Translations under genes and position numbers: made by a program
Notes under the pieces: generated by a model
Seen by the model: only the letters and a program-made list of their open reading frames with translations
Told to the model about the DNA's origin: nothing
Databases searched by the model: none
In this document: piece after piece, positions 23,903 through 36,307 of the stretch
How the letters are laid out: each line of letters opens with the position of its first letter
How positions within the stretch are numbered: position 1 is the stretch's first letter
NCBI GenBank assembly: GCA_025766275.1
Contig: JAFKAC010000007.1
Coordinates: forward strand, 248,001-312,000
DNA length: 64,000 nt
Reading direction: 5' to 3'
Source: Lactarius indigo
Taxonomy: Eukaryota; Basidiomycota; Agaricomycetes; Russulales; Russulaceae

Positions 23903-24124
23903 GAGAAGGGATGACGGGACGTATGCCCCTGTGGGTGAACTGGTGAAATTGCGGTCGGATCGTGGATTCAAGCGAGTTCCCCCGATTTCCGAGCGCTCAA
24001 CCAATATATATGCCAGGATTTAAATGCAGAAAGCTGGACCGCTTCTCGACCCTTCGTCAGCACGTTCTGTCGTGGCACTAACGGAAAGCACTCTGATCTT
24101 ATACACGGTAGACCGTGGCCCAAC

Positions 24125-26492
24125 ATGAGCGATGACCCCAACTCCAAGCGCGAATCGGAACTCAGTGCCCTCGTTTACACCACAACCCCTGTCGACGACA
24201 TCCCTGCTGTATGTCGTTAACCACTTCAGCCATTCTGAATCCTCGAGCTTCCTAATTATTCCAGGTCCGAGGTCGTTTGAAGAATGCATTCAAGACCGGC
24301 AGAACCAGACCCATCCAGTTCCGCAAGCAGCAGTTGCTTGCCCTCGCATATCTCATCAAAGACAATATCCCTCTTTTCCAGCGGGCTTTAGCCTCTGACC
24401 TAGGAAGGTCTGATATCGAAACTTTCATGTAGGTATCTGATTCGCTATGATACCGCCTCTTGAACATAGTCACTCTCTAGCCTTGAGATTGGCTGTACGC
24501 TCACGGAGGCAGTGAATGCTTACCACAATGTCGTTAAATGGAGCAAACCCGAACGTGCCCCCTGGTCTTTAAATTGGTTCGCCACGAAGCCAACGATTCG
24601 CAAAGAACCCAAGGGTGTTGTCCTGATAATCAGTCCTTTCAATTATCCTATTTGGTTGTTACTTCGTCCCTTGGTACGATCCCATCTGAGTTGAGTGCAA
24701 GGTTCAACTGAGGTGTCCACAGGCGGGGGCCATCGCGGCGGGCAATGCCTGTGTGCTTAAGCCTTCCGAGTTGACGCCGGCTTTCTCCGCATTGATAGCA
24801 GAGCTTGTGCCAAAATATTTGGACCCCGAGTCGTACGCAGTCATCAATGGTGCAATCCCTGAAACTACAAAGGCAGGCTATCCCCTTGCGAGTCATAAAA
24901 TAAACCGATCATAATATCCTCTATAGGTTTTAGAGCTTCAGTGGGACCATAGTTTGTTGGCATACTCATCCACGCTCAATTTGGTGCTGACTTCTCGAGG
25001 TAGTCCTATACACGGGAGGCTCCCGTGTGGCATCCATTGTTCTTACTGCCGCCGCCAAAACATTGAGCCCAGTTACGACCGAGGTCGGCACAAGTATCAC
25101 GAATCAGTGCTAGTTAACCACCTCCATGTGTAGCTTGGTGGAAAGTCTCCTGCGGTCATAGACACAAGTTGTAACCTGAAGTTGACTGCTCAGAGATTGA
25201 TGTGGGGCAAAGTCACAAACGCGGGGCAGGTACGTGTATATAAGATACTTCCTACCACTGGTTCTCACATAGCACATAGACTTGCATTGCTCCGGATTAT
25301 GCTCTGGTACCTAAAGGCCTCGTGGATCAGTTCGTTCAAGCATGCAAAGACGCGTAAGTGCCCCCGCTCGCTTTGATGGATAGGTCACGAATCCCTGTCA
25401 ACAGGTTGAATGACTTCTATCCAGAGGGCGCCGAATCATCTGATTCATTTTGCCGCATTATTTCGTCGTCGCATTTTTCCCGAATCAAAGGGCTACTTGA
25501 TCGCACAGATGGACAGATTGTGTTCGGCGGCTCCACGAATGAAGAGAAAAAATTCATCGAACCCACTCTTGTAACTGGGGTCAATGGCGATGACTCTTTG
25601 ATGGGAGAGTGAGTATTCGATCCTACAGTATGGGAGCGAGCGCAAGTTAAACGGCACCTAGGGAAATCTTTGGACCAGTGCTACCGATCATCGAGGTCGA
25701 TGATATGGACGAAGCTATCGAGTTCATCAACGCTCGGTATGCTTAACTGGCTGGGTTGGGTCAAGACGTATCTAATGCGATGCCAGTGACCACGCTCTCT
25801 CGCTATATGTGTTTTCCTCTAATTCTGCATTCAAGTCGAAAAGTGATCCTTGCGATATACTTACTGGCGAGTAGCGATGACTGATCGTCTTCCGCAGTAA
25901 TTGAGAACACCCAAAGTGGAACTGTGCTTATCAACGATACGATGATCCAAGCTATTGGTTAGTCGGCGTTCTTCACGGCTTATTCCAGTCGCGCTTCATT
26001 ATCCTCCTAGCCGAAGGTTGGCCGTTTGGAGGAATTGGCCCAAGTGGATGTAGGTCTATGGTCAATATGATTCTCTCGTCTACTGATCCCGTCTCCCTCA
26101 TAGCCGGCTATACCTCAGGGAAGTACTCATTCGATATGTTTACGCATCTTCGGTCGACTCTCGACAACCCCGGTTTGTTCGTACTTTTTCATTAGCATGG
26201 TGATCGCACCTAACTTTCGTCTCAAGTACGGACTACATCATGAAATTCCGCTATCCGCCATTCAACGTACGTTGAGACATGGCAAGACACGGACAAGCTG
26301 ACTTATTCTCCCCCCAACCACTAGGAGAATAAACGCAAATGGTTCGCCACATTCTTGTTTCCGTCGCTTCCCGCCAGGACAGCTGCTGGTGGGAATGCGG
26401 TACCGAGGGGGTGGGGCACATGGCTTATTGCCGGCTTTTTTGCAGTGTTTTCTGTGGCACTGATCGTCCGATCTCGTTTAGGTAACGCCTGA
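24125..26492 (+). CDS. Fatty aldehyde dehydrogenase (ALDH3/HFD1 type), copy 3
   Basis: The start [14 protein letters not shown] is followed by the full exon set: [102 protein letters not shown] with the catalytic Cys, [30 protein letters not shown]. The C-terminal tail ([19 protein letters not shown], then RSRLGNA) is hydrophobic and intact, so this copy should be membrane-anchored. I find no frame break. It is closer to copy 2 than to copy 1 and shares a perfect 180-bp tract with copy 2 (25439-25618). The intron at 24873-24926 is GC-AG and has no alternative GT nearby. Confidence 0.92.
24873..24926 (+). other. GC-AG intron in ALDH copy 3
   Basis: The donor is AAG|GCAGGC and the acceptor is CTATAG before VLELQWDH. 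Unlike copies 1 and 2, no GT occurs four bases downstream, so the GC donor is the only reading that keeps the frame. Confidence 0.8.
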
Positions 26493-27440
26493 GTTCTATT
26501 GTGAGCGGGAAGTTGGTGTTGGTGTGCTCAGCTGTTCGGGACTTTTTTGCAATTTTGACCTATGATTGCATTGTGTTATCTGACAACTACTCGTTGTTCC
26601 TGGTAAATTTACATTATTAGTTTGTGTAGCTGACTCCACTTGGAGACACGTCTCTGGGATCCGCCAACATACGGACAGCACGCCGGTCACGAATCTCGGA
26701 ACCCCGCTGTGGGATCTCAAATACCAGAGGCTTCGTGGGGCCATCTCTTGCATACCTGAGGCGCAGCACCCGCCTAATCTGTGCACAGAAACAAATCTAG
26801 TTAGTTAAATAGTGTGATGACCAACTTGAACATGCTGTGCCTACACTGCGACATTCTGAATGATCGAACGTCCACTTTCAATTGGGTGTCTAATTACTCT
26901 TCTCTGCCACTGCGACAGTGTAGAACATCAACAGGCTGTCTATGAAGTCGAAAGCTCCCCACTGGGTCAATTGAGTCAGAACTCGGGCCTTCGGAAATCC
27001 CTAGGGCCACCAGATGCTCGAGACTCCTGGTACTAGGACCCTTTCTCCGGACAACCTGACTAGATGTACTACTTGCGCACGGAGCTGAAAGCAGGCAATC
27101 AACTTGCGCCTATAGCCATGCCAACCCAACTTATAGTTCTGGGGATTTACACAACCATCCGCTACCAAGTTGTCATTGGTTCGGTGGCGGTTCATGAGTT
27201 CTCTCGGTAGGCTACGCACACTCAAGAAAATGTGCCTTGGATGCGCGAAATCCAGCTAGACAACGGCGACGCTCCCGAACACATAAGTGAACTCCCATAA
27301 CGAACCCAACCGAAACACTTAGACAGACTAATATAGTAGCTTATCAAATCTGTTCATGCATCTGCCTTGCCTACGCTCTCGTATGCCAAACGCTCTCACA
27401 TGAGGCACAAAAAGTCCCACACCCAAAGGTATTTATTCAG
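26493..27440. other. Intergenic region between ALDH copy 3 and NMT
   Basis: The two flanking genes converge here, so this is the 3' side of both. No coding feature is supported. Confidence 0.45.
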
Positions 27441-29512
27441 TTAGAGCATGACCACCCCGACGCCCCGCCCCGCGGTTCTATCCTCCGCATGACTCATCCC
27501 AGCGAGGGCCTTCGAACGCCAGTTATAGAGATAGAAGTTGAGTAAACCATCGCCCGATCCGAACTGTACGTGAGTCGAGTTGTGAGTCATCGAAGAACGA
27601 ACACCGGCATGGCGCTAAAATTCTCACCTTGAGCTCTTGCAAGAACAGCGGGTTGTCCATTAGCGTGAGTGCATTGAAGACGTCAAACTTCGCTTGGTCG
27701 GCCAAGATAATCGCGTCGCCAACGAGTTCCGTCAACCGACGCTTCAGGAGCCCAAGATCATCCGCGTTCTCTTGAAAAGCGACGTCGGACGCGTAGTAAT
27801 AAAGATAGGCAGCCTGTAGGAGCGAATGTCGCGGATGCGCCACGATAGTGGAGGGCAGCGTATAGAATGAGAAGAAGTCTGTGATCGCGTGGGTTTCTGG
27901 GTTCTACAGAGGCGGGCAGTATTGAGCGGAAGGAGACGTGAAGGAAGAAAGTAGAAAATCGAGAAAATCGTACCTCGACAACATACGTCCATACAACTTG
28001 GTACGGACGCCGTCCCGTTGGAGCCTCTTTCTCCCCAGTACCGCGTCCACTGAGAAACTGGTGCCGTATATCCTCCTCCTCGAGCAATGGAACCATGTCG
28101 AAGCGCTCCATGTACCTCCGGTACAACTCTGCGACCGCGGACACATCCCTCTCTTCCATCTCCCTGAGGCCAGAACGAGAGAGAAAGGGAGTCGAAGGAA
28201 CTTTGGATTGCCGAACCATTCGGGCGATGGTCATGTCGCGGGGTACGTACGTAAACTTGACGTCGACGAGCTTGGGCACGTTCAAGGTACGATGGTAGTA
28301 CCTGCATGTGGAGATGGGCGTGGGGATCACTATCCCTGCAGTGTAAATGGCTTGGAAGATGCCCTTGAGATGACATTGTCGGGTAATCTCCTTGATAAGC
28401 ACTGGTGCGAGACGCTTGGAGCGTAATTTCTTATGCACACAGAGATAGTTTATCTCAACCGCACTGAGGTCTCTGCAGACGTGTTAGTAACGACGGGGTG
28501 TAGATGGCGCAGAAGTCCCACTTCTTGCGAACGCGGAGATGTATAGGAACGCCAGAGATGAAGGCGACAAGCTTTCTGTTGGTTGAAACCCGAACACCGA
28601 TATGCCATTCCTTATGCCATCCTGGGGGTTTCAAAGCCCTATAAAGTAAAAATAAACAAATGACGATGCATCCGAAATGAAAACCCGAGGCATACCACTC
28701 CAAGAACTCAGCCGTATATTGGAACCGGAACGCAGCTTGGTCGTCTTCAACGTAGTTTGCCGACAGGAGTTCATACACCTCTTTGATCTGCAACGAGAAA
28801 AGTGAGGAGGCTTGGTGGGTAGGTGATTAGCGCGTCCAAACCTGTGCAGGTTCAGTTATGTCGAGAACGCTCCACTCGAAGTCCTTTGGCAATGGATAAG
28901 GGTCTTGCCTAACCTCTTCTCTGGGTTTAGATGGTTCGATGTACCCATCTTCTTCGGGGGCGCTATCGCCTGGCAGAGTATGGGCGGGCTGAGAGATAAT
29001 ACGGACGGTATGTGCACGACGCACCATAGTGAGGGACGGGCTGCGTTGCCCAGAACTAAAGTCATCGATCTCAGATACGGTTTCGAGCATATTCGATGCA
29101 AGCGACGGCGTACTTTATGATCTCCAGCGTCCTTCTTGTGCTTTCCTCCTAATCCAGCCTTCCCCTCAGCTACATCCCTCAGCTTGAGCTGTTTAAGCAG
29201 CTGGCGCACGGCGTCTTCGTCCGCAGCAGGGGAATCTTCTCCATGCTCCTCCTTGACTTTTGCAACTACTCGGTCGACAACAGCTTGGGGCACGGTATCG
29301 CCACTAAGCGCAGAAATGGCGCGCGAGATCTTTGAACGTTTCTTTTTCTTTTTAGATGGACGGGACGGGCCAGACTCGGCAGACGCGGTTGCTGGGACTT
29401 CGGCTTCAGACTCGGAACCAGACTCACCACCCACGTCGGCCTCAGCCTGGGCTGTAGGCTGCTCTTCCGAAGGCCCGGCGTTTTCTGGTGCTTTGGCTTT
29501 GTCGGAAGCCAT
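27441..29512 (-). CDS. NMT1: Glycylpeptide N-tetradecanoyltransferase (N-myristoyltransferase)
   Basis: It transfers myristate from myristoyl-CoA to N-terminal glycines of target proteins in the cytosol and is essential in fungi studied so far. The start is [13 protein letters not shown] at 29512. A low-complexity acidic N-terminus contains the ribosome-targeting-like basic patch KKKKKRSK. Spliced exons then give [45 protein letters not shown], the signature [35 protein letters not shown], a C-terminal lobe with [17 protein letters not shown], and the end [16 protein letters not shown]...VVML with the catalytic C-terminal carboxylate region. The stop is at 27441-27443. I see no frame break. 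Confidence 0.95.
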
Positions 29513-30197
29513 CCTGGTCTTGCGATCTGATGTCGACGATATCCAATTAGTATATTGTTAGTCCACTGATGCAACAGCCAAACAGAACCAACCTGAGATG
29601 CAGCGCTAACTGATCACACCTACAGCAACACCACACACCTCACGATGTCAAGATTGAGAATTAATGTATCTCATAGAACTTTACTGTACTCTAAGTTCAG
29701 TACTCATCCTGCAGCTTGAAAAATGTGCAAAAATGGGTGTGTCAAGAACTGTAAATTGTTGATCCCTCAGCTCTATCACACCCTATGGTCGTACAACTCT
29801 TATACATCATTCCCTGACAAGTATACATAAGAAAAGGACGAAAACATGGCAAGAAGTCGTTGGAGCAAGTGTCGAGTCGGCCTAAGCGGACCGCGTTCTT
29901 CGGAGTGTCTGGACTGTCTGCCCAAAAAGGATATCCGAAATCCGCAGCTTTCCGTTGTGACTAAATCCACCAGCGCACCGCTTGGTGCAGATCTCCCTCT
30001 TGGTGTTCAGTACTTGACATAGTTACAAAACGAAACGAACGTATCTAATACACTGCAGTCAGGAAAGAGGTTCAAAACGAGTGCCTGCGCTGAGTTTTCG
30101 TATACTTCCTCTGGACTGGATAGAAATGCCTCCAGGATGGACTCGGAATACACTGTGCTGTGCCCATCACTGGAACAGACAATAGGAACCCCGAGCC
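29513..30197. other. Intergenic region upstream of NMT
   Basis: It contains the NMT promoter side and the 3' side of the next minus-strand gene. No further feature is supported. Confidence 0.45.
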
Positions 30198-31604
30198 CTA
30201 CGTTTCGCAAGAACTATATGGAGTTTTATGCGCTTCGTCGCTTCCGACCTTCAGGGTGGAACTCGATGGACAATCTGGTGAGGGTGTGTCATCGATCGCA
30301 TAATCGGCGCCGTCCCCGGACTTCAGCACGTCGCCCGCTTCGGTGTCTCTCTCGCACCCGCTGTGTGGTCCGCGTGCAAGCGTGAAACTGACAGTGTGCG
30401 CGAGGCTGGCCTGTGGGTTTCGGTCGAACCTTATTGCTGATTCATATACAGGTACCTGAATGCGGTCTTGCGTCGAATTGATCGACACAAGTACAATGAT
30501 GAGAGTTGGGTATATTCCCTATGCCAGAAAAAGAAGTCTAGGGTTAGCGGCCTACCCTCTTCTTGCTACCAAGGGAATAACGCACCGTGAGCTGACCAAT
30601 GATACTCAGAAAAACGTGTGAAGCGGGAGATCCAGTAAGGTTGAAGCAGAGGAGGAGCAGCCATGTCAAGCAGTAAAGTCCACCAGACTCGATCAGAATA
30701 TTGAGTAGGCGGTGGAGTTGCACTGTTCCATGAGTTATGGCACCGTGATGCTCCACTTTTCGTATGGATAAGTGGAACGCCCTTAGAACTGCGTCAATCA
30801 ACTCTGCGCCATATGGGATACGTGCAAGAACACAAAAGACACACCACACCCGCCACAAGATAAGAGCTGTCGCGGTGACATTAGTAGCAAGCGTGAGAGA
30901 GGGCAGCGCAATCATGAATTTGTTGAACACAGCTAGATAACTTGGATCTGCGAACACTCGGCTTTGTGCGACGGCCGCGCCGAAGGACGAGACTAGAGGG
31001 GAGTCAGCGGAGGACTCGCAGAAATAAAACCGTCTGTACAGGCGACGCCGAACAGGAGGACAAGTGGTGCGACTACCACGGAAAGTTGGCGGCCCCATAC
31101 GACCCAGGCTCTCCAAATGACAATAGAATCACCAAGGACAGACTAAAGTAATGCTCGTCATCTGGCACGCATGTTAGAGACCATACAGGCATACGTTGAT
31201 TCCCTGACAGATGATCTGTGCTGTGGTCACCCCTCCCCAGAGATCAATGACAGTCTCGGGGTATTCTTGCGGATGGAGGACGCCGTTCGAGACGAGAATA
31301 ATGTCCAATATAAAGTAGGCCATCGAGACACCGAACATGACAAGTGTCAGCACCATCATGAAAATGGAGGTGACCGTCTTCTCTCTCCGGGCGCTGCAGT
31401 CAAGGCGGGTGACATCTAATCATAAGGATTCGAGAGAGCAACGTACAGCAGGTATACGGCGGTGAACGTCAAGATTATGTATGCTCCTAGGTAAGGATAT
31501 GGTGAGCAAATTCAACGCAACACGAACCGAGAACGACAATGCTCACCGAAAAATGCTGCACCGGAGATGACACCTGCTAAGTACAACGCAGAGAGGGACG
31601 GCAT
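30198..31604 (-). CDS. Basidiomycete multi-TM (seven-helix-like) protein, unknown function
   Basis: The start MPSLSALYLAGVISGAAFF lies at 31604. Spliced exons give hydrophobic segments AYIILTFTAVYLL, FMMVLTLVMFGVSMAYFIL, SITLVLGDSIVIWRAWVVWG, VVVAPLVLLFGVAC, FMIALPSLTLATNVTATALIL, LIESGGLYCLTWLLLLCFNL and GIYPTLIIVLVSI. A polar tail with DDTPSPDCPSSS ends at 30198. The order of helices, with the RAWVVWG loop and ATALILWR, is a pattern I know from large families in mushroom-forming and Rhizoctonia genomes whose function is not established; receptor-like roles have been guessed. One proposed intron near 31420-31450 is unusually short, so exon 2 borders are uncertain. Confidence 0.75.
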
Positions 31605-33011
31605 TGTGGGGGCAAATTCGACACGGACTAGTCAAATGAGAATTATATAAACAAGCGTTGCGCATCTAATAGTCCGGAGAAAGGGACATAATAGGCGCCT
31701 TCTCTAGGAGGTCGATTTCATATAGCAATTGCACCCACACTTTCTGGTTGTTGCTTGGGAAACCATAAGTGCCCCTCTCGGCAGTGCTCTTGGCTTGTTG
31801 CTTGGCTTTAGGCATAGTTGTGATGAACGCTCGTTGTTTTCTTGATGTCCGTTCAAGTTGACGAAATGCAGGCCCAGGCCATACCCAAGTGAGCAAACGG
31901 ATCCGCAACCTGTTACGAGTTAGGGTACAGCCTTAAGCTGATTGAAGCACCTAATCTTAAAAGAGTATAATACTGACAGTATCGCGCCTTAGAAAGCCGA
32001 CGTGCCGAGGTGAACGGGGCGCGCGAGAGAGGCCTGTTTAAGCCGGAGCGAGACAAAGCTTGCTAAGTTACTTTCAAGAAATTGTAGGAGGCAACCTCTG
32101 GAGAATACACCCCATCGAGCGCAGCTGGTTCTTCCTACCCTATTGTAAGGCCACTAGTCAGGTTCCACAACCTTGGCTGGTGTATATTAATCGATGACCC
32201 CTGGACGTTTCACCCGTTTTCAAGTTGTTGCCCACGGATTTTGTGAGAGCTCTGGAGCGATCATGGCATTTTGCAATGTACTTAAGTCAAGCAGGCCCCT
32301 AGCAGGTTCTACTAACAATTGCCTGGAACACCAAGGCGAGGTCGTGTGGCGCCTAGTGCACTCGTGGCGGCCTGCGAGACACAGCAGGTTAGACGTCTGT
32401 TCAGCCCCTTGGTCGCCATCCACGGACCGACCCCTAGACCTAGAAATTTTCGGAACGGTAGGTGGGTACATCAACTTGGTAGAGAAGCAGCGGTTGAGTA
32501 CGTTGAGTACTTGGAACTGCGCGAGATAGTTGAGGTGTTCATTTGAAATGCAGCACCGTTTTCAGACCTAGCGGTCGGAAAATAGAGACGTGTCATTGAA
32601 TTATTGAGTTGGTTGGCCGAGGGACCGATGAGGATGACAGGCAGTCATTGATTCATCTCTCCATGCGGCGGCATCATGCATCATGATGATGCATCATGTT
32701 CGGCGCTTCCAAGACCTGCCCGCAGTGGGACACGCAGCCATCGTTGACTATCACGACTCACCTCTCCTTCGACCCGTCCCGAACGGCCAGTCCCACATAC
32801 CCACTGCTACTCCATGGAGCAGCAGTCGGGAACTCCGCTCACCTTGAATCCGAACTTGCTCACCTTTCCTTCTCCTGTATGCGCTTCCTATCCGTCCGTT
32901 GCACTTTCGTCTGCTCACCGGTTCTAGAACAAAGCTAGCTTCGTACCTAAAGGGCTTGGTAAAGCCTGTCATCGTATTGGTGCAAAGCTTAGACGAACAC
33001 GTTCCGCGGAC
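31605..33011. other. Intergenic region between divergent genes
   Basis: A minus-strand open frame at 31666-31908 (start MRIRLLTW, internal MPKAKQQAKSTAERG) might be a gene fragment but has no known family. A short self-complementary ATGATGCATCAT-type repeat lies at about 32673-32700. The final 100 bases precede a well-placed start codon at 33012. Confidence 0.45.
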
Positions 33012-35869
33012 ATGGCTCAACAAAAGCCTGTTATGTCCCATTCCGAGACCTCTGTCTCGGAGGATGATCCTCAGGGTCCACGCTCTGGCTCCCCCGTTTC
33101 CACATACTCCGGAAGCTCGCCTGGAACTAGCCAAGGAAAAGTAAGCATGGATGTTGACCGGAACGCCCGACCCTTCCCGAATGAGTTTATTCACACCTCT
33201 ACCCATGACTTGAGCGTTCCGAACCGGAGAGCCACCGCCCCCTTCTCCTCACCATCTCAGTTAGCTGTGGCTAACCCCATACCATCGAGCCTAGTGAACG
33301 TTCCTCTTTCGTACAATCCTCTCCCGAGTTCACTGATGAGTGTGCTTACTAACGGACTCGATGTTGTTCACGCGAGAGCGATTGCGGCTCACCTTGCGGT
33401 AGCCGACTCAACTTCCCAAAGTCTTGCCGACTCTCGACAACCCGTTTCCTTGGATCCGTTGTCTCCTTCGCCCATATCTCCTACTTCTCACCTCGGTCGC
33501 CCGAGGGCTAATACAACACCACAACCTCTCGTGTCAGGTCTTCGAGACGAAGATGTAGGTTTTGCAGGTGGCCCTTCCGACGAAATCGAGTCTTCGCTTC
33601 CTTCTCCCGACCTCGCCACGCGTCACCCAGCTAGTTTGACACCCGGATCTCCCGCCCGCCGCGCCGTCACCCCGCATCTCACTCCGATACCACCTTTTCC
33701 TCCCAAGTTCTCCATCGAGGGTGTGCCGGCGCGTTTGTCTCCAGCGCTCATCACACGACAACCTCAACACCCCATACTAACTCTTCCGCCTATATCTTCT
33801 GCGTCGTCCCCGACAAGTGTTCCTCGCCGTCGTTCGCAGTCATTGCGGAGCATGCCGGCTTTGCCTAGGGAGGGCACAGAAGATCTCGATCCTGCCGACC
33901 ATGACGACGCGATTCTAGATGATCTAGAGGAGGAAGAAGAAGGTACAGGAGACGAGGACGAAGAGGCGGAAGCAGATGCTGCAGTGGCCGAGCACCCCGG
34001 TACCCTCAGTGAAGATGGTGAAAGCACCCCTAGCCCACGCTCATCTGTGATATTGCAGACGCTCCGCGCAGACATCCTCCCAACAGTTGAGATTTCTCCG
34101 TTGGACATGTCGTTCTTAGACAGCAATAACGGTCCCACTCATCGGCGCGATGACAAGACACCGGCGGACAACTCTCGGAAGAATGACTACTTTTCTTTTC
34201 ATATACCTGAACCCGGAACCAGCCGCACCCCATCACACAATTATCGGCAGTTTCCTGCTGCCTGGACATCTGCAAGGACCTCTCCGGTGCTGCATACCTC
34301 AATACCTTCAACTAACGGTTTGGCTGCATCATGGGCTCCAGTACCGCGGGTGTTGCCCACACCGTCTACCCCCACCCTCAGTGCACATCCCGGCGCATAT
34401 CGCCAAGGTTCGCGCAGCATGATTGACGTGTCTGAGATCTTAAAGAAAGAACAACGTAGCCCAGAGGTGGCGGTCAAGACACCAAAGAGTCCCGTACGCA
34501 CCTCCGCTGCCGAAGCCGATACCGCTGCCGCAGGTGCGGCTCCAGATGATCCAGAGACCCTTCTGGGGCCGTCTCTCCGTCGACGGCTTTCAATGCCAAC
34601 TTTTGGACCGTCGTCTGCACCACCGCCGTACCCACAATTCCGCTTCGGTGACCGCGGCCCAGCGATCCTGCCGCGGGACGAAGAGGGTTGTGAACGTCTC
34701 CCACGTTACACCAATGATATCTATTTACGTGCGATCATGCCGCGCAAGATGGAATTTTCTGCACCTGGTGTGCAAGCCCGCGACCGAAAGTGGCGCCGCA
34801 CGCTCTGCGTTCTAGAAGGTACCTCATTCCGTGTGTACAAGTGCCCCCCTGCTGCCGCGGGGAAGGGTCTCATTGGGAACTTGTGGGAGAAAACGGTCGG
34901 TGTGGGCGACATCGCCTCACCCACGCAGACGAGCACCGCTGGTGCCAAAGCAAAAAAGGAGAAGGAGCACGAACGCGAACGTGAAAACGTGGAGACAAAA
35001 TTGGATCGTGCGGAAGGTGCACCTCCACAGAGCCCGTCGTCCCCCACATCGGCATCTGCCGGTACATCGACCCAGTTAGCAAGCGGCCAAGTGACCCCGC
35101 GCTCGTCATCGACGTCCCGTTCTCGGCTGCTCCCATCTAACTTCCGCAAGAGGAAAAGGATAGCGAGTGACGCACAATCGACGCCGCGCACCGAGGGCTT
35201 CGCACGCCGTTCGTTCTCTAATCTGCGGACAGTTTCGTCGCAATCTACGTCTACTTCTCGCTCTGGCCCTGGCGCGGCATCTGGCTCGGCCCTTCACGCC
35301 TCAGCGAGTTGCCCGAATCCCAACTCGACGATTGCCGATCTCACCTCGTCCGTAATCGGCACGTCGCGCACGCCTCGCCAGCTGCGTGCCAAACGACGGC
35401 ACTTGTGGGTCGATGACCCTGCCGTGCCGCAGCCTCTGAAGCAGGACCTCCTGCAAGCGTACGCGCTGCACAACTCGGAGAGCGGGCTGGGGACCGATTA
35501 TTCGAAGCGACGGAACGTGATCCGCATCCGCATGGAGGGACAGCAGTTTTTACTGCAGGCCCCCGATGTAGCCAGTGTTGTAGATTGGATAGAGGTATGT
35601 TTATTCTCTTCGATGACGGCAGCGCATAGCCGATATGGAAAACGCTGACACGGTGCGCTGTTGATCCAGGGCTTCCAGGCAGCTGCAAACATCGCGCAGG
35701 ATTTAGATGTACGGCCTATGCCAAAAGGCCCCCTGTTCCCACGGTGGGTTCTACCATTGATTGCATATAATCCCTGTTCCTCAACCGCTTCTCCGCGTTG
35801 CCTTTTCATTTTAGACGTCGGCGTCGCCGAAATCGCGCTCCAGTTGTTTCGACACCTGCAACTTCTTGA
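33012..35869 (+). CDS. PH-domain protein, 903 residues
   Basis: Exons are 33012-35594, 35670-35743 and 35815-35869, all with GT-AG borders, giving 903 residues. The first 570 residues are Ser/Pro-rich and disordered, with an acidic run (LEEEEEGTGDEDEEAEAD) near residue 305. A pleckstrin-homology domain begins around residue 573 (YLRAIMPRKMEFSAPG, then DRKWRRTLCVLEGTSFRVYK). It is interrupted by a long Ser/Arg-rich insert and resumes near residue 815 (ALHNSESGLGTDY, RNVIRIRMEGQQFLLQAP), ending in the helix VVDWIEGFQAAANIAQDLD. The C-terminus is basic (RRRRRNRAP). Split PH domains of this type in fungi bind phosphoinositides or proteins at membranes; the specific role here is unknown. No frame break. 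Confidence 0.85.
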
Positions 35870-36307
35870 TTCATTCATGACTTACTTTAGTTATCTACGT
35901 CTTGTACCTTCAATCCCCTCATTTCTTTTATTCTCACGACATACATCATCGTAATGTTGAGGATACGTAGATTATCCCATCTTCAGCATGGTGTGCTTTC
36001 ATTGGCCCTCTAGTTCAAGAAAATTGTCATTGTACTGTGTCCATTGCTTTGTACCCACCGCTCTACGTCTTACTCACTGCGCTCTCTGCTCTGCCCCGCT
36101 CACGTAATATCACGAATACGCCATGTCATGACCAACTTATAGATATACACATTTCTTCCGATACATCTGTTGTACTCGTTTATTTGTTTCATGGACAGTC
36201 TCTCATTGGTCGTCGTCACATACACGGGTGTCATAACAGAACACGGACCCAGGGCCCTTACACCCTCTCAAGTCCCAGGTGGGTTCGGAGAAGACTAGAG
36301 GAGCGTA
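35870..36307. other. Intergenic region
   Basis: Convergent 3' ends of the PH-domain gene and the small minus-strand gene. It is T-rich near 35880-36060. No gene is supported. Confidence 0.45.

Larger units (their letters stand above)
21736..24124. other. Spacer between ALDH copies 2 and 3
   Basis: It begins with the cryptic anchor-coding tail of copy 2 (to 21813). Two palindromes lie at 22044-22065 and 22133-22156. A plus-strand stretch at about 22250-22400 resembles the C-terminus of the small gene at 8635-9161. A minus-strand open frame at 22950-23321 has protein-like composition but no recognised family. GCTCGGCTC/GAGCCGAGG complementary segments lie near 23717-23762. Confidence 0.5.

Noticed and set aside
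32673..32700. ATGATGCATCAT-type palindromic repeat
   Set aside because: Too short and simple to distinguish from a trinucleotide microsatellite; not treated as a functional site.
34030..35688. Minus-strand open frames within the PH-domain gene
   Set aside because: Shadows of a GC-rich coding exon on the opposite strand.
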